Assembly: GCF_900090315.1 (NCBI RefSeq)
Contig: NZ_FMHZ01000002.1
Coordinates: forward strand, 6,914,501-6,978,500
Length of the DNA: 64,000 bases
From: Micromonospora citrea
GTDB lineage: Bacteria; Actinomycetota; Actinomycetes; Mycobacteriales; Micromonosporaceae
Direction of reading: 5' to 3'
Each line of letters opens with the position of its first letter. Within the stretch, counting starts at the first letter, position 1. The notes beneath the pieces were generated by a model. That model was not told the DNA's origin. It worked only from the letters and a program-made list of their open reading frames with translations, and made no database searches. A program made the position numbers and the translations under genes. Positions 50,658 through 59,083 of the stretch are shown one piece after another.

Positions 50658-51176
50658 ATGACAGCGCAGGCTCTGGCGGGGGCGCTCGCCGACGACGTAC
50701 GGCGGCAGGTCTTCGCGGCGATCGTGCTGGGCGGCGCCGACGCCTCGGCGGTGGCCGACCGGACCGGCCTCGCGGCGCGGCAGGTCGTCACCGCGCTGCG
50801 GCGGCTGGTCGACGCGGGCCTGGTGGCCGGCGGCGACGGCGATTTGCGAGTGGACGTCGCGCGGCTGCGCGAGGCCGCCCGCACGCCCGCGGCCCCTCGC
50901 CCGGAGGGGGAGCCCGCCGACCGGGTGCTGCGGACGTTCGTGCGCGACGACACGCTGGTCGGCCTGCCGGCGCAGCGCGGCCGGCGGCGGGTGGTGCTGG
51001 CCCGCGTGGCCACGTCCTTCGAGCCCGGGGTGCGCTATCCGGAGCGGGCGGTGGACGACGTGCTGCGGGGCTGGTGCGACGGCGGCGGGTCCGACCACGT
51101 GACCGTGCGGCGGCACCTGATCGACGAAGGGTTCCTGGCCCGCGACGGGGGTGTCTACTGGCGCGTCGGCGACTGA
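50658..51176 (+). CDS. DUF2087 domain protein with helix-turn-helix
   Basis: A 172-residue protein. Residues 10-70 look like a winged helix (ADDVRRQVFAAIVLGGADAS, AARQVVTALRRLVDAGLV). The C-terminus is DUF2087 (VLRTFVRDDTLVGLPAQRGRRRVVL, then ERAVDDVLRGW, VTVRRHLIDEGFLARDGGVYWR). It is probably a regulator. ATG at 50658 is chosen over long Arg-rich frames upstream. Confidence 0.82.
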   Translation: MTAQALAGALADDVRRQVFAAIVLGGADASAVADRTGLAARQVVTALRRLVDAGLVAGGDGDLRVDVARLREAARTPAAPRPEGEPADRVLRTFVRDDTLVGLPAQRGRRRVVLARVATSFEPGVRYPERAVDDVLRGWCDGGGSDHVTVRRHLIDEGFLARDGGVYWRVGD

Positions 51177-51454
51177 TCGTCCGCGTCGCGAACCCGTCTG
51201 TCTCCGCAGCGCCTTGTCAGCCTCGGCGCATGACCTCGTGCGTGCCGGGCGGCGCCCCTGACCTGATGTTCACGCTCTCCTGGGCGCGATGCACCTGGCG
51301 GTGGCCGCGGCGCTCGTGCCCCTGCTCCCGGCCTGCCGCGCCTGACCGGCCTGCCGCCGCGCCGACGGCGCCGGCCCGCCCGGCCCGTGCGGCGGAGGTG
51401 TACCGGGCGCCGCCGGCGCGGATAACCGGTCGCCCCACCCGCGATGATCAACGG

Positions 51455-52000
51455 GTGACGACGACAGACTGGGCGGTCCTCCCGACCCACCCCGACCATC
51501 CCGACGCGGTTGCCCTGATCGAGGCCTACTACGAGGAGTTGGTCGCCCGCTATCATGACCGCCCGGCCCGCCCGGGCGAGGTCGTGGCGGCGATGGCCGA
51601 CGAGCCGAGCGGCGACCTGACCGCGCCTACCGGTTTCTTCGTCGTGGCCCGCCGCCACGGCCGTCCGGCCGCGTGCGCGGGCCTGCGGTTCCGGCCCGAC
51701 TGGGCGGAGCTCACCCGGGTGTACGTGGCCCCGGCGCACCGCGGTCACGGCGGCGGCGCGGCGCTGCTCGCGGCCGTGGAGGAGCGGGCCCGGGCCGCCG
51801 GGATCACCCGCATCCGGCTGGACACCCGCAGCGACCTGGTCGAGGCCCGTGCCCTGTACGCCCGGCACGGCTACCGGGAGATCCCGGCGTTCAGCCACGG
51901 CCCGTACGCGCAGCACTGGTTCGAGAAGGTCCTCGAGTTGACGACTTGCGCGCCGCACGCTAAACAAGAAGAGGAAGTTGAGTCGCCCAGACTCAACTAA
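51455..52000 (+). CDS. GNAT-family N-acetyltransferase
   Basis: A 181-residue acetyltransferase (ELTRVYVAPAHRGHGGGAALLAAVEERA as the acetyl-CoA loop, DTRSDLVEARALYARHGYREI after it). GTG at 51455 is the family start. The last 20 residues extend beyond the domain, and their codons run through the Hsp20 promoter and operator, so the tail sequence (KQEEEVESPRLN) is shaped by regulatory DNA. Confidence 0.85.
   Translation: MTTTDWAVLPTHPDHPDAVALIEAYYEELVARYHDRPARPGEVVAAMADEPSGDLTAPTGFFVVARRHGRPAACAGLRFRPDWAELTRVYVAPAHRGHGGGAALLAAVEERARAAGITRIRLDTRSDLVEARALYARHGYREIPAFSHGPYAQHWFEKVLELTTCAPHAKQEEEVESPRLN
51938..51966 (+). promoter_or_regulatory. Sigma-A-type promoter for Hsp20
   Basis: TTGACG (51938-51943), 17 nt, TAAACA (51961-51966). 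Spacing is ideal, and the start point near 51973 lies just before the inverted repeat at 51977. It lies inside the 3' end of the acetyltransferase gene. Confidence 0.65.
51977..51997. promoter_or_regulatory. HAIR-type (HspR) operator
   Basis: GTTGAGT-n7-ACTCAAC. The HspR consensus is CTTGAGT-n7-ACTCAAG; only the outermost pair differs and it is still complementary. Its place right after the predicted start point suits repression. Confidence 0.75.
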
Positions 52001-52035
52001 GGACCTTCGGCCAGGAGAACCGAGGAGGCAGGACC

Positions 52036-52461
52036 ATGCTGATGCGCACCGACCCGTTCCGCGAGATCGACCGGCTCACCGAGCAGTTCTTCGGCACCAC
52101 CGCCCGCCCGGCGGTCATGCCGCTGGACGCCTACCGCGACGGGGACTGGTTCTACGCGGCGTTCGACCTGCCGGGCGTCGACCCGGACAGCATCGACTGC
52201 ACCGTGGAGCGCAACGTGCTGACCGTCCGGGCGGAGCGGCGCCGGCCGACCGGCGACAACGTCGAGCTGGTGGCCGCCGAGCGCCCCATGGGCACCTTCA
52301 CGCGGCGGCTGTTCCTCGGCGACACCCTCGACACCGACAAGCTCGAGGCCGGCTACGAGCACGGCGTGCTGACCCTGCGTATCCCGGTTGCCGAGCGGGC
52401 CAAGCCCCGCCGGGTCACCATCACGGCCAACGGCAACGACCGCAAGGAGATCAGCGCCTGA
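52036..52461 (+). CDS. Small heat-shock protein (Hsp20/alpha-crystallin)
   Basis: A 141-residue ATP-independent chaperone: N-terminal DPFREIDRLTEQFFG, alpha-crystallin domain (AAFDLPGVDPDSIDCTVERNVLTVRAERR, then YEHGVLTLRIPVAE with the GVLTL motif). AGGAGG is upstream of the ATG. Promoter and HspR-type operator are visible and a very strong hairpin follows, making a complete single-gene heat-shock unit. Confidence 0.94.
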   Translation: MLMRTDPFREIDRLTEQFFGTTARPAVMPLDAYRDGDWFYAAFDLPGVDPDSIDCTVERNVLTVRAERRRPTGDNVELVAAERPMGTFTRRLFLGDTLDTDKLEAGYEHGVLTLRIPVAERAKPRRVTITANGNDRKEISA

Positions 52462-52462
52462 C

Positions 52463-52518
52463 CACCGCGACGCGCCCGGGGCGGGGGTGTGGTCCCCCGC
52501 CCCGGGCGCGTCGCGGTG
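52463..52518. terminator. 25-bp perfect hairpin between convergent genes
   Basis: Arms 52463-52487 and 52494-52518 are exact complements around a TGTGGT loop, starting 1 nt after the Hsp20 stop. There is no T-tract. It can stop transcription from both Hsp20 and the Asp-box gene. Confidence 0.75.
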
Positions 52519-52562
52519 AGCCCGCCGCCGAACGGAGCGCGCCGCGGCGGCGGCCGGCCGCC

Positions 52563-54017
52563 TCAGCGGGCGAAGATCGCGCTGTGGACGTCCACCGGGT
52601 TGGTGGCGTTGTCGGTGGTGACGCCGTACACGGCCACGAAGGCGCCACCGTTGGACACCAGGCCGGTGTAGTCGCCGATCATGCGTCCCGCGCTCGTGGC
52701 CGGGAACTTCCGCGCGTCGAACGGCCCCTCGACGTGCTGCTCGCGCCACGCCCCGGGCCGCGTGCAGTCGTTCTCGCAGGTGACGGCCCAGAGGTCGGTG
52801 GGCAGGGTGGCGGGGTCGGGCGTGTTGTTGCGGAAGTCGTAGTAGGTGACGGCGACGGTGCCGTCCTCGGCGACGGCGACGACCGGTACGGCGGCCGACC
52901 CGGTCGGCGTCTTGTCCACCCGGATCGGTGCGGACCAGTTCCTCCCGCCGTCCGTCGACCGGGAGTGGTCGACGTGGAAGGTGCCGTCGGCGGCCTGGCT
53001 CTGCCAGACGGCGTCCACCACCTGGCTGTTCGGCCGGGCGGCCAGCAGCGGCAGGGAGGCGTTGCGCAGCGGGTCACCGGAGTTGTCCGGATCCGGGATG
53101 CGGGGGCCCACCGCGAAGGGGGCCGGCACGTCCAGCGTCGGGGCCGACCACGTCCGGCCGCCGTCGGTCGAGCGGATGACCTGGGTGGCGGATTCGGTGT
53201 TGGTCTCGTAGTGCATGCCCATCAGCAGCGTGCCGTCCGGGAGGGGCACCAGTTGGGTGCCGATGGCGCCGCTGTTGTTGGGGAAGTCGTACACCTTGCT
53301 GGTGGTCCAGGTGCGCCCGTCGTCGGTCGACTTCGCCAGGTAGATCGGCTGCACCCAGCCCGCCTCCGTGCTGTCGACGCGGTCCCACACCGCGTAGACC
53401 ACGCCGGGGCGGTAGGGGTCGGCGGTGACCGTGGGGCGGTCGTTGAAGAACCGCGGGTTGTCGTCGCGCTGCAGGTTGACCGGGGCGTCCCAGGTCTGGC
53501 CGCCGTCAGCGGAGCGGGCCACCAGGATGGCGGTCACGTCGCCGGCGCGGGACAGCGAGAAGGCGGCGGCCACCGCGGTGCCCGACGGGGTGACGGTGAT
53601 CCAGTGGTCGGTCGTGACGTCGTAGTCGCCGCCGTTGGCGGCCGTGCCGCCGGTGCAGCGGGAGAAGGCGGGCAGGTTCCGCGACCGCTTCCAGCTCAGG
53701 CCGAAGTCGTCCGACACGGCGGTGACCGCGCCGTTGCTGCCGTACCGGTTCCAACGGTCCTGCTGGAACACGGTGACCAGGTGCCACGGACGCTTCGGGT
53801 CCCGCGCCACCACGGGCAGGGCCTCGGTGTTCGGGTTCAGTGTGTAGCCGTCGGCCGGGGGAAGTCCGCAGCCTGCCGGCAGTGGGCTGACGCCCGAGAC
53901 CGGCCGGACGATGGCAGCCGCGGAGGGTGTCGGGCCTTGCGCGGCAGCGGGCTGCGCGACGGCGCAGGCGAGCAGGACGGCCGTCGCGGACATCAGAGCC
54001 CTGGAGCGTCGGATCAC
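52563..54017 (-). CDS. Secreted Asp-box (BNR) beta-propeller protein, sialidase-like
   Basis: A 484-residue exported protein. The signal peptide (RRSR, hydrophobic SATAVLLACAVA, AxA before Gln27) is clear. Five Asp boxes S-x-D-x-G-x-x-W stand at about 102, 169, 230, 283 and 354, giving a beta-propeller as in sialidases. Two conserved cysteine pairs are likely disulfides. A typical FRIP motif is not visible, so glycosidase activity is uncertain. GTG at 54017 has AAGGAAGG upstream. A GTCCAC-a-GTGGAC palindrome (54045-54057) just upstream may be an operator. Confidence 0.85.
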   Translation of the reverse strand: MIRRSRALMSATAVLLACAVAQPAAAQGPTPSAAAIVRPVSGVSPLPAGCGLPPADGYTLNPNTEALPVVARDPKRPWHLVTVFQQDRWNRYGSNGAVTAVSDDFGLSWKRSRNLPAFSRCTGGTAANGGDYDVTTDHWITVTPSGTAVAAAFSLSRAGDVTAILVARSADGGQTWDAPVNLQRDDNPRFFNDRPTVTADPYRPGVVYAVWDRVDSTEAGWVQPIYLAKSTDDGRTWTTSKVYDFPNNSGAIGTQLVPLPDGTLLMGMHYETNTESATQVIRSTDGGRTWSAPTLDVPAPFAVGPRIPDPDNSGDPLRNASLPLLAARPNSQVVDAVWQSQAADGTFHVDHSRSTDGGRNWSAPIRVDKTPTGSAAVPVVAVAEDGTVAVTYYDFRNNTPDPATLPTDLWAVTCENDCTRPGAWREQHVEGPFDARKFPATSAGRMIGDYTGLVSNGGAFVAVYGVTTDNATNPVDVHSAIFAR

Positions 54018-54226
54018 GGACCTTCCTTCATCTTCTCTCGGCACGTCCACAGTGGACAGTGCTGCCTCACCGGGGTTGGCGGGGACGCCGCCCGGAGGGC
54101 CGGAAAGGGATATTCGGCAGGCTACCGCCGGACCCTCGATCCCGTGTGCCCGTTGACCGACGGCTCAGGAAACGGATCGTGTGCGGTGGCCGCGCGCAGG
54201 CACCCGGAGCAGGGCGTCTGTGCCGC

Positions 54227-54277
54227 CGGACGCCGACTCGACCGGTGTTCTTTTCCTTCTCGTGGGGTCGGCGTCCG
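54227..54277. repeat. 11-bp inverted repeat around a pyrimidine tract
   Basis: CGGACGCCGAC (54227-54237) pairs with GTCGGCGTCCG (54267-54277); the 29-nt loop holds TTCTTTTCCTTCTC. It stands in the 354-bp space (54018-54371) between the Asp-box gene and the 3' end of the WYL gene, where I see no coding sequence. A terminator for the WYL gene is the simplest reading. Confidence 0.6.
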
Positions 54278-54371
54278 AGCGCCGGCACGGACCGGGCCAG
54301 GCCGCCCGCAGGCAGGCGTCCACAGCGGAGGCCGGGCCGCTCGGCGGGCCCTGACGCCGGGGCGGTCGGGG

Positions 54372-55370
54372 TCAGGGCGCGGGGGCGTCCTCCGTCCGGT
54401 CCGGATAGAGCGCCGCCAGGGCGCGCGCGGTGGCGGCGAACCGGTCGCGCAGCTCGGCCGGGCCGAGCACCTCCACCTGCGCGCCGAGCTTGAGCAGCTC
54501 CACGTGGCCGTGCTTAACCGACTCGATCGGCACGGTCGTGCGCACCCATCCGGCCCGGTCCGGCGCCGACGCCGCCGCCCGCGCCGCCCGGCTCATCGCC
54601 GGCGGCAGGACGTACGTCGCCAGCTCCAGCGCGGCCGTCGTCATCCGCACCCGCGCCTCGTCGCGGTACACGCCCCGCTCGTACCGGTCGGCGTGCTCCT
54701 GCCAGCAGCGGGCGAGGTCGAAGCCGTCCGGCCGGTCGAACCGCTCGTCGAGGACGGAAAGCTCCAGCACCGCGCCGACCCGGTAGGTGCGCACCTGACC
54801 GTCCGCGTCGGCCACCAGATACCAGCGGCCGGCCTTGAGCACCACGCCCAGCGGGGCGAGCGTCCTGGTCACCTCGCGTGGGGTCTTCCACCGCCGGTAG
54901 CGCACCCGCACGAGCCGGTCCTCCCACACCGCCCGGGCCAGCTCGGCCAGGTGCGGAGTGGGCTCGGGCTCCCGGAACCAGGTGGGGGCGTCGAGGTGGA
55001 AGCGCTGCCGGATCCGCCCGCCCCGGTCGGCCAGCTCCGCCGGCAGCGCGGCGCGCAGCTTCAGCTCGGCGGCGGCGAGCACCGACCCGAGCCCCAGCTC
55101 GGCGGCGGGGCCCGGCATCCCGGCCAGGAACAGCGCCTCCGCCTCGCCGGCGGTCAACCCGGTCAGCCGGGTGCGGTAGCCGTCGAGCAGCCGGTAGCCG
55201 CCGGCCGGGCCGCGGTCGGCGTAGACGGGCACGCCCGCCGCGCCGAGCGACTCCACGTCCCGGTATACGGTGCGTACCGACACCTCCAGGGCCTCGGCGA
55301 GTTCCGGGGCGGTCATCCGGCCCCGGGTCTGCAGAAGCAGCAGCAGGGACACCAGCCGACTCGCGCGCAC
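54372..55370 (-). CDS. WYL-domain transcriptional regulator (YafY family)
   Basis: A 332-residue regulator with an N-terminal HTH_11 (LLLLQTRGRMTAPELAEALEVSVRTVYRDVESLGAAGV), a WYL domain (VRVRYRR to GRWYLVADADGQVRTYRVGAV, with W-Y-L intact) and a WCX C-terminus. WYL proteins bind nucleic acids or small ligands and often control DNA-damage or defence genes. It is divergent from the tyrosine recombinase (104 bp), so it may control it. Confidence 0.9.
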   Translation of the reverse strand: MRASRLVSLLLLLQTRGRMTAPELAEALEVSVRTVYRDVESLGAAGVPVYADRGPAGGYRLLDGYRTRLTGLTAGEAEALFLAGMPGPAAELGLGSVLAAAELKLRAALPAELADRGGRIRQRFHLDAPTWFREPEPTPHLAELARAVWEDRLVRVRYRRWKTPREVTRTLAPLGVVLKAGRWYLVADADGQVRTYRVGAVLELSVLDERFDRPDGFDLARCWQEHADRYERGVYRDEARVRMTTAALELATYVLPPAMSRAARAAASAPDRAGWVRTTVPIESVKHGHVELLKLGAQVEVLGPAELRDRFAATARALAALYPDRTEDAPAP

Positions 55371-55474
55371 GGGCCGACCGTACCGGGCGGGGAGCCGAGA
55401 AGCCGGGCGGCGGTGTCGATCGCGTCGGGCGCGCCTCCTCCCGTTTGCCAGCCGAAGCTGAGAACCTTTTTCAC

Positions 55475-56473
55475 ATGCTGTCCCCGAACGCTCCGGCGTG
55501 GTCCCACCGGTCGCCCGCGCCGGCCCTGCCCGGCGGGCCCATCGACTTCACCGAGGCGTGGCTGCGCAACCGGCGGCTGTCCGACCACACCCGCGACGCG
55601 TACCGGCGGGACGTCGCCGGATGGCTCGACTGGTGCGCCACCCGCGAACTGGATCCGCTGCACGCGAACTTCCTGCACGTGAACGAGTACGCCCGGGCGC
55701 TGGAGGCGACGCTGGCCACGCGAAGCGGCAAGCCGCTCACCCCGGCCACGGTCGCCCGCCGGCTCTCGGCCCTGTCGAGCTGGTACGACTTCCTGGTCAA
55801 GCTCCGCGCCGTCGAGGCCAATCCGGTGGCCGGAGCCGACCGGCCGCGCGTCGACCGTGACCACTCCGCCACGGTGGGCCTCAGCCCCGAGGAGGTGGAC
55901 GCCCTGGTCGCCGCCGCCGAGGCCGACACCGGGCCGACCGCCGCCCGCAACCGGGCCGCGATCGCGCTGCTTGCCGACCTCGGGCTGCGCGTCGGGGAAC
56001 TGGTCTCGCTCGACCTGACCGACCTCGGTGCCGAGCGGGGCCACCGCAGCGTCCGCTTCGTCGGCAAGGGCGGCAAGTCCCGCCGTCGGGCCCTCACCCC
56101 GGGCACCGCGTACGCGGTCGACGCGTACCTGGCTCAGCGGGCGGCCGCGCAGGGGGTGGCGGTGCACGAGCTGACCGGCCCGCTGCTGGTCACCGCCACC
56201 GGGGCACGGCTGGACCGGCACGCCGTGTTCCGGCTGGTGCGCCGGCTGGCCCGGGCGGCCGGCATCCCGGCCTGGGCGAAGCTGTCCCCGCACTCGCTGC
56301 GGCACGCGTTCGCCACCACCGCTCGGGCCGAGGGCGTCCCCCTGGAGGACGTGCAGGACGCGATGGGGCACGCCGACCCGCGCACCACCCGCCGCTACGA
56401 CCGGGACCGGCACAACCTCGACCGCGATCCGGCGTACGCCATCTGGGCGGCCCGCGCCCGCCGGCGCGGCTGA
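55475..56473 (+). CDS. Tyrosine site-specific recombinase
   Basis: A 332-residue integrase-type recombinase. A SAM-like core-binding N-terminus is followed by a complete catalytic set: R172 (LGLRVGELVSLDL), K198/K201 (GKGGKSRR), H273-x-x-R276 (HSLRHAFATT), H299 (MGHADPRTT) and nucleophile Y308. It is close to XerC/XerD-like stand-alone integrases in length. No attachment sites or cargo genes are visible beside it. ATG at 55475 has no strong ribosome site. Confidence 0.9.
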   Translation: MLSPNAPAWSHRSPAPALPGGPIDFTEAWLRNRRLSDHTRDAYRRDVAGWLDWCATRELDPLHANFLHVNEYARALEATLATRSGKPLTPATVARRLSALSSWYDFLVKLRAVEANPVAGADRPRVDRDHSATVGLSPEEVDALVAAAEADTGPTAARNRAAIALLADLGLRVGELVSLDLTDLGAERGHRSVRFVGKGGKSRRRALTPGTAYAVDAYLAQRAAAQGVAVHELTGPLLVTATGARLDRHAVFRLVRRLARAAGIPAWAKLSPHSLRHAFATTARAEGVPLEDVQDAMGHADPRTTRRYDRDRHNLDRDPAYAIWAARARRRG

Positions 56474-56478
56474 GCCGA

Positions 56479-56507
56479 ACCGCCGGCGGGCGTCGTGGCC
56501 CGGCGGT
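56479..56507. terminator. Hairpin after the recombinase gene
   Basis: ACCGCCGG (56479-56486) pairs with CCGGCGGT (56500-56507), loop 13 nt, between two convergent genes. Confidence 0.45.
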
Positions 56508-56878
56508 CAGCCCTGTGGGCGGGGGCAGATGCAGAACGGCTGCCCGGCCGGGTCGGTCAGCACCACCCACCGGTCGCCGCCGGGCTGGAATTCCGGCTTC
56601 GCGGCGCCGGCCGCGACGAACTCCTTCTCCGCCACGGCGAGGTCGTCGACGTACAGGTCGAGGTGGTACCGCTTGCCGGCGTCCTCGTCCGGCCAGGACG
56701 GCGGCCGGTACCCCTCGACCAGGCCGAAGCCGACGGCCACGCCACCGGCGGTGACCATCGCGTACTCCGGCTGGCTGTGGGTGATCTCCCCACCGAGCAC
56801 GCGCTGCCAGAATTCGGCGTGGGCGACGGGGTCGGGGCTGTCGAGGTTGACCATGGCGATGTCGGCGGTGACTGTCAT
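56507..56878 (-). CDS. VOC-family (glyoxalase-like) protein
   Basis: A 123-residue vicinal-oxygen-chelate protein (DIAMVNLDSPDPVAHAEFWQRVLGGEI, HLDLYVDDLAVAEKEFVAAGA, VLTDPAGQPFCICP). The second half matches glyoxalase_6-type proteins. Metal and substrate are unknown. ATG at 56878 is the family start. A perfect palindrome lies 17 bp upstream. Confidence 0.85.
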   Translation of the reverse strand: MTVTADIAMVNLDSPDPVAHAEFWQRVLGGEITHSQPEYAMVTAGGVAVGFGLVEGYRPPSWPDEDAGKRYHLDLYVDDLAVAEKEFVAAGAAKPEFQPGGDRWVVLTDPAGQPFCICPRPQG

Positions 56879-56894
56879 GCCGGGCAGTCTGCCG

Positions 56895-56925
56895 CGCGTA
56901 CCTGACATCTCCTGTCAGGTACGCG
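56895..56925. promoter_or_regulatory. Perfect 12-bp palindrome between VOC and antiporter genes
   Basis: CGCGTACCTGAC-n7-GTCAGGTACGCG lies 4 bp after the regulatory-subunit gene and 17 bp before the VOC gene, all on the minus strand. It may be a terminator for the antiporter operon, an operator for the VOC gene, or both. Confidence 0.55.
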
Positions 56926-56929
56926 GCGG

Positions 56930-57418
56930 CTACGGGTCCGCGAGTGCCAGCAGGCGGCTCAGCGCCCCGATGCCCGCCGGAGTGCCGGCCGCGATCAGGA
57001 CGTCGCCGTGGGCGAGGACGTGCCCGGATCCGGGCGCGGTGATCGTCCGGCCCGCGCGCAGCACGGCGATGACGGTCACGTCGCGGGTCCGCGCGACGGC
57101 CTCGGCCAGGGGCCGGCCGTCGTAGGGCGACGCGGCGGTGACCGGCAGCTCCGCGACGCTGATCGCCTCCCTGCGCCGCTCCAGGTGCGTGACGTGGTCG
57201 ACGGTGGCGACCGGGTGCAGCAGCTCGGACACCTCCTGCGCCTCCGCCGCGCTGAGCGACAGGGACCGCTCGACGGTGTCCGGATCGTCGGACGCGTAGA
57301 CGACGAGGTCGCGCCGCCCGTCGCGGTGGCAGACGACCCCGAGCGACTGCCCCTCGCCGGTGTGCACGGTGTAGCCCACGCCGATGCCCGGCAGCGGAAC
57401 GCGTTCGATCTGCATCAT
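56930..57418 (-). CDS. Antiporter regulatory subunit (KhtT-like, TrkA-C domain)
   Basis: A 162-residue cytoplasmic protein. An N-terminal domain of about 80 residues (PLPGIGVGYTVHTGEGQSLGVV) is followed by a TrkA-C (RCK_C) domain (ISVAELPVTAASPYDGRPLAEA, TAPGSGHVLAHGDVLIAAGT). KhtT gates the KhtU K+/H+ antiporter in Bacillus in response to pH and c-di-AMP. The double ATG has AGGAGG upstream, and the 5' end overlaps the antiporter stop by 4 bp. Confidence 0.87.
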   Translation of the reverse strand: MMQIERVPLPGIGVGYTVHTGEGQSLGVVCHRDGRRDLVVYASDDPDTVERSLSLSAAEAQEVSELLHPVATVDHVTHLERRREAISVAELPVTAASPYDGRPLAEAVARTRDVTVIAVLRAGRTITAPGSGHVLAHGDVLIAAGTPAGIGALSRLLALADP

Positions 57419-58941
57419 TGCCTCCTGTCCGAATTTGGTGCGGTGTGTGCCTGGCCGGTCTCGCCGAACCAGGTGGCCAGCCGCCCGGCGCGCGCGACGG
57501 CCCGCAGGCGCCGCTGGGTCGCCTCGCGTACGGGCGGGGTGGTGAGCACGACCAGTTGGTCCCCGACACGCAGCCGGGTGTGGTGGTCAGGCACGAAGGT
57601 GTCGTCGCCGCGTACGACGAGGGTGGTCGCGGCCGGCGGCGGCAGCCGCAGCTCTGGCAGGTACACGCCGTGCAGGCGGGAGCCGGGCTCGACGGTGACG
57701 TGGATGAGGTCGGCGTCCATGGCGTCCAGCGGCGCCAGTTCGATCTGCAGGTCGGGCCCGACGTCGCGCGCCGCCAGGCGCAGCCGGCGCGCCAGCCAGG
57801 GCAGGGTGGGCGCCTGGATGACCGTGAAGACCACGACCAGCACGAACACGATGTTGAAGACCTGCTCGCTGCCGGGGGCGCCCGCGACGACCGGGATGGT
57901 GGCCAGCACGATCGGCACGGCGCCGCGCAGCCCGGCCCACGACAGGAACGCCTGTTCGCGCAGCGGGATGCGGAACGCGGCCAGCGAGACCAGCACGGAG
58001 GCGGGCCGGGCGACCAGCAGCAGGGCCGTGCCGACGACGATCGCGGGAATGATCGCGGCGGGCAGTTCGCTGGGCGTGGCCAGCAGGCCGAGCATCACGA
58101 ACAGGCCGATCTGGGCGATCCAGCCCAGCCCTTCGGCGACCGAGTGGGTGGCCCGCCGGTGTGCCAGGCCGGCGTTGCCGAGCACCAGCCCCGCCAGATA
58201 GGCGGCGAGGAACCCGCTGGTCTGGGAGAGGCCGGCGACCGCGAAGGCCAGCACGCCGCAGGCGACCGTCGCGATGGGGTACAGGCCGGAGGTGGGCAGG
58301 GTCAGCCGGCGCAGCAGCCACACCCCGGCCGCACCGATCGCCAGGCCGATCGCCCCACCGGCGACCAGCTGGTAGGCCATCGCGCCGAGCAGCGGCAGGG
58401 GAGCGACGGTGTCGAGGGTGGCGGCGCTGAAGGTGAGCACCAGGATCAGCGTCGGCGCGTCGTTGAGGCCCGACTCGGCCTCCACGAGGCTCGTCAGCCG
58501 GCGGGGCAGCGGCACCGACCGCAGCACGGAGAACACCGCCGCCGCGTCGGTGGACGACACGATCGCCCCCAGCAGCAGCGCCATCTGCCAGTCGACGTCG
58601 AGCAGCAGGTACGCCGCCCCCGCCGTGACCGCGACGCTGACGAAGACGCCGACGGTGGCCAGCACCGACGCGGGCGCCAGCACGCCGCGTACGTCGGCGA
58701 ACCTGGTGGTCAGGCCGCCCTCCACCAGGATGACCGCCAGCGCCGCCAGGCCCAGCGCCTGCGCCAGGGCCGCGTCGTCGAACGGGAAGCCGGCGACGTC
58801 CTGGCCCAGCAGCAGGCCGACGCCGAGGTACGCCAGCAGCACCGGCATGCCCAGCCGGCTGGCCAGCCGGGCCGCGCCGACGCTGGCCAGGACCACGCCC
58901 GTGCCGACCGCCAGCATCACGTACAGCTCGCCGAGGTTCAC
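57415..58941 (-). CDS. Cation:proton antiporter (NhaP2/CPA-type) with TrkA-C domain
   Basis: A 508-residue membrane antiporter: about 12-13 helices in residues 1-370 (SSTDAAAVFSVLRSVPLPRR carries the ion-binding Asp region, ESGLNDAPTLILV follows), then a TrkA-C domain (SRLHGVYLPELRLPPPAATTLVVRGDD). It exchanges K+ or Na+ for H+. It forms an operon with the regulatory subunit and, upstream, two tiny ORFs. Divergent from a two-component system. Confidence 0.9.
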   Translation of the reverse strand: MNLGELYVMLAVGTGVVLASVGAARLASRLGMPVLLAYLGVGLLLGQDVAGFPFDDAALAQALGLAALAVILVEGGLTTRFADVRGVLAPASVLATVGVFVSVAVTAGAAYLLLDVDWQMALLLGAIVSSTDAAAVFSVLRSVPLPRRLTSLVEAESGLNDAPTLILVLTFSAATLDTVAPLPLLGAMAYQLVAGGAIGLAIGAAGVWLLRRLTLPTSGLYPIATVACGVLAFAVAGLSQTSGFLAAYLAGLVLGNAGLAHRRATHSVAEGLGWIAQIGLFVMLGLLATPSELPAAIIPAIVVGTALLLVARPASVLVSLAAFRIPLREQAFLSWAGLRGAVPIVLATIPVVAGAPGSEQVFNIVFVLVVVFTVIQAPTLPWLARRLRLAARDVGPDLQIELAPLDAMDADLIHVTVEPGSRLHGVYLPELRLPPPAATTLVVRGDDTFVPDHHTRLRVGDQLVVLTTPPVREATQRRLRAVARAGRLATWFGETGQAHTAPNSDRRQ

Positions 58942-58984
58942 GTCGGCCCCCTCGTCCCCGGGGCGGGCCCGCCCGGGGCGCCGG

Positions 58985-59083
58985 CTACGCGGCGAGGTGG
59001 CGCAGCCACACGTACTCCCGCGCGATGGGCGCGAACGCGACCACGAGGATGGCGGTCGCGGCCAGGGTGGGCCAGCGGCTCAC
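58985..59083 (-). CDS. Possible 32-residue membrane peptide upstream of the antiporter
   Basis: GTG at 59083 to TAG at 58985: a 32-residue frame with one clear hydrophobic helix (LAATAILVVAFAPIA) and a charged C-terminus (REYVWLRHLAA). Its start overlaps the stop of the preceding 36-residue ORF (GTGA), and the antiporter starts 43 bp downstream. The size recalls small subunits such as KdpF, but no homology is claimed. Codon choice is GC-rich at third positions, like a true gene. Confidence 0.5.
   Translation of the reverse strand: MSRWPTLAATAILVVAFAPIAREYVWLRHLAA

Noticed and set aside
51289..51345. 18-codon ORF resembling a lipoprotein signal (ALVPLLPAC)
   Set aside because: No body follows the cysteine and there is no ribosome site; probably chance or a lost gene.
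55475..56473. Tyrosine recombinase as the integrase of a mobile island
   Set aside because: No tRNA, direct repeats or cargo genes adjoin it; the neighbours are ordinary chromosomal genes.
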